Assembly: GCF_028372415.1 (NCBI RefSeq)
Contig: NC_092872.1
Span: 259,867,008 to 259,931,007, forward strand
DNA length: 64,000 bases
Source of the DNA: Notamacropus eugenii
Taxonomy: Eukaryota > Chordata > Mammalia > Diprotodontia > Macropodidae
Reading direction: 5' to 3'
Shown: positions 48,701 through 61,000 of the stretch, in pieces
Numbering within the stretch: the stretch's first letter is position 1
How the letters are laid out: each line of letters begins with the position of its first letter
The notes under the pieces: generated by a model
What the model saw: the letters and a program-made list of their open reading frames with translations, nothing else
The model's database searches: none
Told to the model about the DNA's origin: nothing
Translations under genes and position numbers: made by a program

Positions 48701-51700
48701 TAAGAAATGATGAGTAGGATGGTTTCAGAAAAATCTGGAAAGATTTATGTGAACTGATGGAAAGTGAAGTGAGCAGAACCAGGAGAACATTGTATACAGC
48801 AACAGCACCATTGTGTAATGATCACCTATGACCAACTTGGCTATTCTCAGCAATTCAATACAAGAAATTCTGAAGGACTTTTTGATGAAGAATGGTATCC
48901 ACCTCCAGGGCGAAAACTTACAGAGTCTGAATGCAGATAAAAACATATTTTATTTTTCTTGTTGTTCATTTGTGTTCATTTGTGGGTTTTGCAACATGAC
49001 TAATATGGAAATGTTTTGAATGATTGCACATTTATAACCTACATTACAATGCTTATCTTCTTAAGGAAGAGGGAAGGAATTTGGAACTCAAAAATTATTT
49101 TTAAAATGAATGTTAAAAAATGTTTTTACAAGTAATTGAAGAAAAGATAAAATAAAAAATATTCTTGAAAAATAAATAAATAATTTAATATAAATATTTC
49201 CCAGAGTGAGCTCCCTGGCTACAAGAAAGTGAAAGTTTAAGGATCAACCATTTTCTTTTTCTCTTTCTTTTTTTCTTTCTTTTTTTTTTGGCAGTGTTAA
49301 ATGCTTAGATATGAGAAGGGAGCACAAGGGATATGACAACCAAAGCCCCTTTTCCTCATTGATTTAAAACTGGTAAAGATCAAATGAGATAATCTATATA
49401 AAAACTTTGTAACCAGTAAAGTGTTATACAAATGCTATCTTGTTAGTAAGTCGTTTTCAGTCGTGTCCTACTCTTTATGACCCCATCTGGGGTTTTCTTG
49501 GCAAAAATACTGGGGTAGTTTGCCATTTTCTTCTCCAGTTCATTTTACAGAGGAGGAAACTGAGGCAAATAGGGGTGAAGTGACTTGACCAGGGTCACAC
49601 AGCTGGTAAGTGTCTGAGGCCAGGTTAAATTCAGGAAACTGAATGAGTCTATGGACTCTATATACTATGGCCCCACCTAGCTGCCCCATATGAAAGCTGG
49701 CTGCTATATAGCCTTCTAACTCAATATCACCAAGTGGAGAGGGACAGTCAGAGCCCTCTACTCTAATCCAACACACACTTGGAAGAGTTTCTTCTCTACA
49801 ACACAGCTTCTGCTTGAATGACCAGTGGAAGGGCAAAGGCATTCTACCCCTATCAGGCGAAGCAGCCCATTCCACTTTGGGCCTGGGGAAATCACTGAAT
49901 CCCTCCTCCCCAGGACAGCCCTTCCGACATTCACAGACAGCTAGCATGGCCCCATCATAGCTTCTTTGCCCAGTTCCTTCCATTTATCCCTATATGGTAT
50001 GGACTCCAAACCCTTCCCATCCTAGCTGCTCTCTTCTGGACACTCTCCAGTTTATTAGTGTCTTTCTTGACCTTGTAATGACCACAACAGGAGATGAAGG
50101 CTCAGATGTAGCCTGTCCAGGGCAGAGAAAAGTGGGACGTTGCCCCTCCCCACCCACTTCTCTCTTACTGTAGATTACTAAGATTTCATTAACAGAGTAC
50201 GGCAGGACTATCACCTCCAAATTCCAAGAAGCAATGCCTCTCAGAGCAGCCCATAATCACATCAGTTTTTTGGGTGCTGTATCTCCCTGACTCAATTGGT
50301 GTTTGAGGCTCACTAAGACCTAGTTCTCATCCCCTACATCACATGACTGCAAAGATTATCTTTTTTTTATCACTGTTCCCAGTAGCTATCACAGTGCCTT
50401 GCACATAGTAGGTGCTTAATGGACATTCGCACTGAGCTCAGTGCTCCTCAGGTAACATTTGACCCATGATTCTCTCTCTCAGAAACATCTTCTCCCCCTC
50501 CCCATTATTCCAGTTGTCCAAGCTGACCACCACTTCCCTGGGTTCTCTTCCTTCTTAATTCAGCCCATGCTGCTCTCCTCGGCCCAAACACGCAGGCTTC
50601 CCACAGCTGAAACAGGGAATCGCTCTGATGAGCTGGATTGTCTACTTGTTGCTCATCCTGGCCCCAAAACAATTTCCAAGTGAAATTACCAACAATGACT
50701 CCAACTTCACAGCGAGGGTCATCATAGGCGCAGGTCATCATGGTTGCCACTGTGTCATTGACCAAGGCCAGGACATCCACATCGATATCCTGAAGGGGAA
50801 GAAGTCACATCACCTATTAGAGAGAGGGCAAGCCTAGTTTTTACACTTTCCTTCCTACAAATTGACCAATAGAGAGAAGCAGGCTCCATCATCACTTCAG
50901 ATTGCCACCATTCATCATGTTCTCTGTCTTATTAGGAGTCTAAAGGACTGCCTACTTTTTGGCCATGATAAAGGATTAAAAGTGGTAAAAGATCATGTGG
51001 AAGATGGCAGCCAAGGTCCTTGGATATAGCTTCCTGGACAATCAGATCCCATAAAATGAGCAGGACATCCTTGCATTTCAGTTACTCAAATGAAGACCTT
51101 AGGATTTGTCTAATGAAAGCCCTTTTGGCTTGGGAACCGAGGAGTTTCTACAAGACGATATTGGAGCACCTGCTAAGAGTAACTAGGGTTGGGTAGTTGG
51201 AGCTTTGACATAGGGCCCTGAGTGTGGAGGGCATTGATAGTACTTGCAGTCCTTTGGCGGGGCAGAATAAATGGAGTTGAATACCTAGTTGGCTAGAATC
51301 AAACTCTACCTCTCTAGTATCAGTCTCACACTGGTTTCATAAAGTCTATGTTTCTTTCCCATGGGACACTGTATGGACAAATGGTCCTCCAGCCAACTCA
51401 TTAATCTTTCCATCACTGACCTCATACCAATCACTTGAGACCTGTCTCCTCCCATGGGGTTCTGTGCAAGCTCTCCCACTATGGCAGCCTCCTCATATCA
51501 CCTTCACCTTCCAGGATCTCTATCCCCCTCTCCACCACTTAAGCTGCCTTTCATATCCCTTGTCCAGGATACAAAAATTCCTTTCTACAGACTACTGCAC
51601 ATACTTTGAGAAGCAGAAATGGTCCCCTACATCTATGACAGTCTGTGGGTATCTTCATATGAGACCATTTGGGGTGGCAGAATGAATTATTCTACACTGG

Positions 51701-52006
51701 AAACTTTGATCTCTCTATATATACTTATACTCAAGGCTTTGGGACCAAGACCATGTTTTGAAAAGAAAAAAGATTAGTTCCTAGAAGGCAAGAGGTGGTC
51801 ATCATAAAGAGAAAAATGGCTTTAAATCCTAAAGCAAAATAGAGAGAAAGTAGCAAGAAAGAGAACTAAAGCTAGCAAAAGCCACCCCACTTTGGGTTCC
51901 TAATCTCTCTTCTGAAAGCATGACTGGGTACCACAAGCAGAGGACATTTGGCATCCATTACAACTGGGGAGTGGACTGGCTCCCATTCTGCCATGATTTA
52001 CAGCAA

Positions 52007-52055
<49 letters not shown>

Positions 52056-55000
52056 TCCAGACTGGTATAAGAGCCTTACCTTGTGTCTTTTCAGAGCTTT
52101 GGTCAGGCTGCTCACCACATTCGTATCCTGAACTCCCCGAACCTTAAATTTCTTAGTCCATGAAAGCAGGATTCCCTATGAGAAGGTTTCAGATGCCATC
52201 AAAATGCTTGGGAATTTCACAACTCAACACCAGCTTGAAAAGCTGCTTGGCTTTCTTTTCCTTACCCAGCGATCTTTACTTCTTTCTCTCTCTCTCCAGA
52301 GGTTTTTCCTTATATTTTAGCCACCTTTAGGACTCACTAGTGAAGGATCATGGGGTAGGGAGATAAGGACAGGCCAGAGAATCCAGAGACCTCCATCCTC
52401 AGCCTGGCTCCCTCACTCACTAGCAGTGGGACCAGGGCCAAGCCACCGTGTCTCTGTCATGCTGCTTCTCTCTGTAAAGTGGGGCAATGTGCCTTAGTGG
52501 ATAGTGGCACTGGAGTCAGAAAGACCTTCCACTGCCTACTACTGGCTGAATGGCTTCTTAGTGTCCCAGGCAAATCTCCAAGAGACTCGAGTTTCAGAAA
52601 AAGTGACAAACTGCACAGCAGAGGGAGTTTCCTCACCTGGGAATCCTATACCAACAAATCACAGTTCTAGTCCCAAACCCCCCAAACACCTGCCTTACCT
52701 GCCTTAGACCAAGGTCATCAGACTCCAAAGTCTGTTTTTCCCACTGCTCTGTTCTAGAACTTAGTCAGAAACAAAAAATAAACCTGTAAAACCATGTGGG
52801 CCCCACGTACCTCTTCCAACTTACTCTGCTGACAGGGAAAAGAAAACGTCAGCCCAAGAGGTAATTTCTTGTGTTCTATGTTCCGCGTCTTCATGAAATC
52901 AGTCACACAATCAGCTACGTAGTCAAAGAGCTGGGGGGAGGAGGAGGGAAAGGGTGTGAAGGCCGAGCAGGGTCAGCAGCATGGACTGCCACCCTCTCAC
53001 TGCCCCTCAAGCCACGTACCTCTGAACCATTGCCATGGATGATTTCCTTGGGGGTCGGATAGAACTGGCTCTCCATGTGAACGTTCCGCTTGCCCTGTTC
53101 AGACACTTGAACCGTCAGGACACGGAACTTGGAGCCGCCAAGGTCCAAAGCAAGGAACTCGCCCTTCTCTGCAAAAGGGAAAAGCCTCCTTGGGTCTTAG
53201 GACTCATGGACCCAGCCACAGTAGAATAACCGGGGAGGGACCAGGCAAGCAGCAGACTTGTTCACAGTCATCACACTAGGAGCAAGTGTCAGAGGCAGGA
53301 TTTAATCTCATGCCTTCCCTTCTCTAGATCTATTACACCATGAGGCTGGTCTGAGCCTCAGTTTTCCCATCTCTACAAGGAGGCTATCATAATATCAGTA
53401 CTACCTCACAGAGGTGCTGTGAGGTTCATTTGAAGTCATGCACGCAAAGTGATTTGCCAATCTGAAAATGATGTATAAACGCTGATCATTGGGAAAGAAC
53501 ACTGGGCCAGTAGAACCAGATGGCCCAAGTAGGTAAGTCACATAGCTTCTTCAGGCCCTAGTTTCTTGATCTGTAAAAGGAGGAGGTTTTGTAAGATGGT
53601 CTCAACCCTCTGAGCTTCTCAAAGGATTTCATGAGTGGTGACATTCTCAGCCCTGGCCATCAACAAGACCAGATGCTCCATGGGATTAGAGGGATCACAG
53701 CCAGAGCAGGAAGGGACCTCAGGCATCATCACGTCGGATCCCCCTCGCTTCATAGATCAGGAAATAAGGGAAGCCACTTCCCTTAGTGACACAAGTGACA
53801 AGGGGCAGAGACCAGATTTGGACCCTGGGCCTCTGGCTTCTGTTTCTCCTCCATCTTCCAGCTACCAATCACCCTCAGTTAGGGGGATCCAAGGGCAGGA
53901 GGAAATGAGACATGGAATAACAATCCCCAATGCTTCAAGTGGTGCTGGGCCCCTGGGACAGGGAAGTTAGGAAGATTGTTGCTTCCTTGTACAGAGTGCT
54001 GCTATCGCTTCTCAAACATCCTGGGAGGCAATCAGTGACTCACCCCATGGTTTCCCAGAAACCTCAGGCCAGGATCTGTCCAGCTATAGGTGAACCTGAG
54101 GGAGAAGGCTGATTGACCCCTGGAGCCAAGAACCCTTCTGACTCCACTCAATCCTGAGCAGCCGTTGCATAAAGGCCCCTCTACTCTGGCCTCAAAAGAA
54201 GAATTCAAAGAGTTGTTCGCTCTGTGTGACCTTGAGCAAGTCATTTTCCCTTCCTAGGACTAATTTTCTTCATTTGTAAAATGTAAGGCCTTTAAAGGTC
54301 ATTCCAGTTCAGATATTCCAGCCATCGCTCTTAGAAATCACCCCCTTCTTCACAGGGCCTTTCCCAAGCTCTTGAGCTTTCCCTTTGAACCTTGGCTCAT
54401 AGGGTATGACTTGAGATCTCACTAGCAGAGGGTCCTCCTGGTAAGGCAACTCCTTCTACCAATGCACTTTGCTCTCCAATTTCATCATAGAGAATTGCCT
54501 GGGGACACTGAACCATTAAGGGACCTGCCCAGGATCACACAGGATGTATCAAATGGGAGTTGTACTCAAGTCTTCTATATTGTGAGGCCAGCTCTGAATC
54601 AGCAGCACCACGTTGCAGCTTGGAACCTTGTACAGGGGAGACACGTGGTGTTTTATGAATGAATGAATGAATGAATGAATGAATGAATGAATGAATGAAT
54701 TGCTAAGGTCTCTTTTGGCTCTTATATTCTAAGTTCCAAGGGACCCCCGGCTCTGACCCTCCTATGGTCTGAGCACTGAGTGGGTACAAGAACAGGGAGA
54801 CCTAAGGGTGCAGAGTTCTGGCCAAATACCCTCAGAATTAGGGTTTGCTAATCAATTGCCAGAGGACGGAAGGGAAATCAGAGTCATACAGAGAATCAGG
54901 GCAGTTTGTGTGAAATTTCAGACACTCTTTTTAAGGAGGAAAGAGCATGTCAGACACTGGGAAAGCTTCTGGTGTTCTGAGGCTGCCCATTGAATGGCAG

Positions 55001-58000
55001 TGGTGGAGGAGATTCCACCTGCTGCCTGAGCAGCAGCTGACAGCTTCCAGGAGAGGCAGGTGGGGTCCTGGCTGCCTCCGCATCCTGCCCACAAACACTT
55101 CCGCCTACCTTTGCTCCCCAAGCCCACTTGTCGGTTGATCCAGGGGACAGAGGTGAGGTAGCAGTGGCAGCAAAAGTCTGAAGGACATAGTCCTGGCCCC
55201 AGGATGACTCAGGAAATCAGAGCTCAGCCTGGCACTGGGGGTAGGGATGTTGAGAGCCTCAGATAGGTCGGTCATATCCCTTCCTCTGAGTCTCCTCAGC
55301 TATAGACAGTGTGATTGCTCTCAGAGGATCATAGGACTTAAAGCTGAAAGAGATCTTAGTCCAGATGATTCATTTTACACTTGGGGAAACTGAGGGACAG
55401 ATTGACTTGCCCAAGGTCACATAGATGGTAAATGGCAGGGTAGAAAATGGAACCCAAAGCATCTGATTCCAAGTGCGCCCCACAGCCCTTCTCCCTCTAT
55501 ATTGATTTCACTTGGTGAACTCATTGGCTTCCATAGATTCAAGTATAATCTCTGTGGTGAAGATTCTCCAATCTATTTATCCAGCCCTAACCTCTCTCCC
55601 AACCTCCAGCCTTGAATCTCTCCATTGGACACTGGACATTTCAAATTGGACGCCCTGCAGACGTCTCAAACTCAACATGTCCCAAACTAAGCACATGATC
55701 TTTTCCTCCTTCCAAGCACCAAGCACAAATTGGTGAAGCTTAAGGAGGTGATTTGGAATGCCTTTCATAGAGTGATACCTTCAATATTTTAAAAGATCCT
55801 TAGAATTTTAGAACTTAAAGAAACCCTGAAGATCACTGAGTTCAAACCTCTCCCTTTACAGGTGGAAAAACTGAGTCCCAGATAGGGAAAATACCTGCCT
55901 AAGGTCACACAGGCAAGAATGCCAAGATTGGAACTCGAGGCCCTGATTGATTTTCAGCCTAGCCTTCCCCACTGAGCCAGACTGCCTCTACTAGGGATGC
56001 CTCTCTGGGGGGAGGCTGCAGGGCTGAGGACCACAACTCATTCTAAACTAAGCCAGAGACCACCTGACAAGGGTCATTCTCAGAAGGGGTACATCCTCTT
56101 TTATATCCCTTAGATGTTTGTTTTTTGTCTGTGACCCATCCCTGTGATTCCATCAATGCAGGAAGTTCTTGGGGGAGGGGGAGGCTTCCTCTGCCAGCCT
56201 GGATGAATGTGGACTCTGTAACCTTAGTGAGCTGCTGGGACACTGAGGGGATGGGTCTTACAAGATCTTTTTGGCCTGCAAGCCATCAAATCCTGCCCCA
56301 GACACTTCTTATTCTGTGTAATCCTGAGGAACTCACTTAATTTCTTTATGCCTTGGTTTCCCCATCTGTAAAATGGGGATAATAATAGCACCTACCTCTG
56401 CAGGCTGTCATGAAGAGCTGTAAAGCTCTTTGCAGACCTTAAAGTGTTCCATAAATGCTAGCTTTTATTACCATCATCGTTACTATTTAGTACTATCTTT
56501 GTTCCTTAGTTTCATCCTTTGTAAACAGAGAATTACCAACTTAAAATGAGAAGACCAGGTTGGCTGTAACCAGCAACGAATAAATGAAAAGACAGTTATT
56601 AAGCACTTACTGTATGCTAAGCATAAGAGTCAACATGCAGAAGGCCTGACTATGTCACTGACTAGATGTCCAACCTTGGGTAAGTCAGATCATTGCTTCT
56701 AGACCTCAGTTTCCTGATCTGTACAACAAAAGGCTTCAGTAAAATAACCTCTAAGGTCCTCTGCAGGCACGAAGTCCCACAACACCCACCTGGCACACCA
56801 TCTGTGAGTGGACAGGGTCTGACAATTCACTTCTCATCTACATCTCCCATTCTCCAGCTTGGCAGCCAAGAGGGAAGACATGGTCAGGCTTGGAGCAGCA
56901 CTGCGGACCAGACCTCCCCAAAGGTCTTTGGAGAATGCTCACCTGACCCGTCTGGGATGGCCCTGACAAAAGTGGGCAGCATTTTCACACACGCTGTGGG
57001 ATTGGTGTCCTTTCCCAGGCCTTTCTCCATCTCAGCTTGGAAACGTGTCATGATGTCCCGCAGTGTGTCATCCGAGAGTCGCATGTCATACAGGAACCTG
57101 TCCACCTAAAACAGACACCAAGGGTGTGACTCTGAGAAGCCCCGAGGCTCGCCTTGTACCATGCCCTCACCCCATCCTTACCCCTACTCCTACATCTTGA
57201 ATTCAGCAGCTTCTGGCCACTTAACGATGGCCAATAAGGCTAAAGGACATTCCCTGTCCAGGCCTCAGTTCCCTCATACATCCCTCATCTGCAAAATGAC
57301 TGGATGATCCGCTAGCTCTAGTGTACGACCTTATCATTATTTTGAGAGCTCTGGACTTGAAGTCCATTGCCTGCCTCAGTTTCCTCATATGTAAAATGGA
57401 AATAATAATGGCACCCACCTTGCATGGATATTGTGGGGATCAAATGAGACATTTGTAAAACATTTTGCACACCTTAGCATGCAATAACATTGTTAATTAT
57501 CCCTTAATCTTACTTAACATGCCTTCCTCCTAGGGTAATTGTAAGAGAAATAGTCTCTCTTAAAGCATTAGAGGGACTTTCAGTATTTATTATTAATATT
57601 CACTGAGGCTCAGATGGGCCTGATAGGAAGAGGTCAAATCTTTAACGGGTAACTGACTGACATGAGGACAATGAATTGTCCCCCGATTTCAGAGAACAGA
57701 CCATGAACATGTTGTTGTGCCGGGCAAAGAATTCTCAAATCTGTCGGAGTCCATGAGAGGCAGACTGTCCTCCTGACTGACCCCTGAGCCTCGGTGATGC
57801 TGCCCCAAGTGCTCAGGCCAGATGATCCCCAGTAAGCCTGGAAACTGGACCAGAACTGGACTCATCCTCATCAGTCTTTCTGAACAGTGACCTTTCTGGA
57901 CAGCTTGGAGCCTTGAGTACAGGCCGGGTCTCTGGGATCTTCCTGACTCTGTCCCAACCTTCAGATTCCTCTGGCTTTCTTCTGCAGAGCATCTGAATGA

Positions 58001-61000
58001 CCCTCTAGCTCTAGGTGTATGACCTTATCCTTATTTGGAGAGCCCTGGACTTGAAGTCTGCTGAGTATAAATCTGGCCTATAAGCTTCTTGAGGGGAGGG
58101 ACTATTTCAATCTTTGTCTATGTAACCCCAGTTCCCAGGATAGTGCTTTGTGCTTAATAGGCACTTAATAAATGCTTATTGAATGAATGAAACCTCTATC
58201 ACCCCCCACTCAATATGTCTCACAAGGATAAACATAGTAGGGATCTAATGGGGTTTCTCATGAGCTGCCCCTTACAAAGGATTGTGGCATGTGAATAAAT
58301 TCTGGGACAGTAGGGACTGTTTCATCCTTTGAATCTCCAGGGCCTGGCACATAGTAAGCACCATTGGTTAGCCTTAAAATCAGGAAGGTCTGAATTCAAA
58401 TCCTGCCTCTGACCTTGCCAAACTGTGTGATCTCAGAGAAGTCATTTTTTTCCCCTTTCAGTCTGATAGTAGCACCTATCTCTCAAGATTGTTGTGGGGC
58501 TTAAATGAGACAACGAATGCAAAGTCCTGTAAAGTTTGCCAACTGTGATGTACATTCACTTATAATCCAGTTTGGGGCAGCTAGATGCCCCTTAGTTTTA
58601 ACAGAGTACTACTTGTCCTGGAGTCAGGAGGACCTGAGTTCAAATCCCATTTCAGACACACTAATTGTGTGACCCTAGCCAAGTCATTTAACCTTATTTG
58701 CCTCAGTTTCCTTATCTGGAAAAGGAACTGGAGAAGGAAATGACAAACCTGTCCAGTATCTCTGCCAAGAAAACCCCAAATGGAGTCACAAAGAGTCAGA
58801 CACAACTAATTTACTAACAATAATCAAATATTAAGGAACCCTGAGAGTTGTACTTTAAAACACAAATAGGCAAGGTTTCTGCACCCATTCAGTGAATGAA
58901 CAAGTGAAAAATGCATTTAATTAGGCTCTTGCTATGTGCCAAACCCTGTGCTAAGCCATGCAGTACAGCGGGGCATGGGGCTGCGGGTAGAAAATGATGG
59001 CATTGTCTCTGAGAATGCCGAGCCTGCTTCTGCCATGACTCATGAGACACGAGACTGAAGAAGAAATAGCACAAAGGAGATGCAAATTGGCAAGTCTCAG
59101 GGTAAGCTTGGGAACAGCGCTGCTGGGCACCCAGAGTTCAGAGTCCAGCCAACCCACCCTCTGAAGTAGACAGGAAACCGGCCAGAAATTGTGGGCCCCT
59201 ACCCCATACCTCTCAAGAGACCAGAGAGAGCCGTTGTTGAATTTTAAGGGTAAATGGACACAGTGTGATTGGGGGTGCAGGGTGGGGACGTTATGGATGC
59301 TTTCAAATTCACAGAGGCCAAAGAAACAAAACCAGCAATAAAGTGCAGTTTTCCCAGCTTTCAGGACAGGAGGCACTGGATCCTGAAGGTGGCTAGCGCC
59401 ATGAAGTTCCCCTGGGAGACAGGGAGGTGATTTTGCCAGGGGTATCTTGACCTCTAGTGAGTGCATGTCTCTTATCTTGACAACCTGGACTTCTCAAAGG
59501 GAACTCACCATGCCCAAGGAGGGGCAGGCTGGCTGCCTAAAGCAGGGCTTTTTATGTTTGTGGTGCCATGGACATCTCCGGGCATCAGAAGAAGCTAACT
59601 GGCTCCAATTATTTTTAAATAACTGAAGAAAAATCATAAACATTCAAGCAGAGGTTAGGGGAAATGAAGGTATAATGTTTTCATCTTTTTACATTTTTAC
59701 CTTCCCCACTCTGTTGATGGTTCCCAGTTTAAAACTTTCTGACTTAAATGCTCCTTTAATTTTTAATGCTCCAGGGTAAGAATCACAGGATTTTAAAGTT
59801 GGAAGGAGCCTTTAAAGGTTATTTTATCTTCCTTGCTCCCATTTCACAGATGAAACCACACAGGGGCTCATAGAGGTTTCAGGATCACACAGGTATGAAA
59901 CTGCAGAAGTGGGAATGGAATCCAAGTCCTGACTCCAAATACAGCATATATACTCCCCACTGTATCACGAAGTGGGATTTGAGCCCAGGTCATCTTGGCT
60001 CCAAAGCTAGCACTCTGTCCATGAGCCTTGGTTTTCTCATCTGAGTAATGGGAATCATAGCTGTAATTCCTACCCCTGCATTGGGAGGCCCAGAGAGTGA
60101 GTGATCTGAAGTCACACCAGCCTCAGAGATAGAAGGGCCCTAAGAAGGCATATCTATCCAACCTCATCATTTTACAGATGAGGAAATGGAGGCCTACAAA
60201 GGCGTGCAACTAGGAAGTGACAAAGCTGGAACTCCAAACCAGAGCTCTGTCTACACCACTACTCTGATAATAATAACAGATTCCCTCTCTCTAGGGCTCT
60301 GAGGTTTGTAAAGAACTTTCCTCATACTAATCCCTCTCTCTGGAGAGGAGATAGGTGATAAGTACAATGACTTACCCACATCTTGCAGGGAGATGCAGTA
60401 CCACCAACAGGGGCACGAAGTTAGCAATAATGATGACAATAATACATCCCATTATCCAGGGTTTTGAGCCTCAGCAAGGTCCTGAACAGCAGGTAGCCCA
60501 AATAGCAGTGTCCCAAAAGTCTTGGTGCATTGCTGAACCTATTCTAGGGACACTCATCCTGTTTATCCTTGAGCTCCAGAGGAAATTTGACCAGGGACAC
60601 AGAGTCAGCAAGCGTTAGAAGTAAAGGGAGCTGTACCCAGGTCTTTGTTCACAGGATCAGAGCTGAGGAGGTCCTGAGAGGTCACCGAGTCTAATCTCCT
60701 CCTTTGCAGATAAGAAAACTGAGTCGTAGAGAGGTCTAGTGACCCGGAGCCACCCAGCTAGCATCAGAGGCAGGATTTGAACCTGAGCACTGCTGATTCC
60801 AGGTGCAGTATTTTATCCCTTACCTCTCACTATCTTTGCCCTCCATTGTACTATGCCTTGCCACAGTAAATGTCTAATAAAGGCTTGTTGACTTGACTGG
60901 ACTAGCCTTGACAGACACCTGAAAGGGACGTGTGGATACAGATAAATTGGGGCATCCAACCTACAGAGTCCTATCACCAAGATCGGATCAAAATGCTGTC

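Larger units (their letters stand above)
47319..50689 (-). other. HKDC1 intron 6 and its repeats
   Basis: The intron is 3.4 kb. It carries an L1 3' segment (47520-49165, + strand), a marsupial SINE on the minus strand (49440-49690), a probable CR1/L3 piece (49980-50180) and an L2 3' tail (50360-50430). Confidence 0.65.
53169..56942 (-). other. HKDC1 intron 2 and its repeats
   Basis: The intron holds MIR-type SINEs at about 53270-53480 and 53490-53610 (+), 54470-54560, 55320-55460 and 55800-55980 (-), and 56280-56480 and 56640-56760 (+). It also holds an L2 ORF fragment (55490-55740) and a (TGAA)n array. About 54710-55310 and 53620-54220 are not recognised as repeats. Confidence 0.6.
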
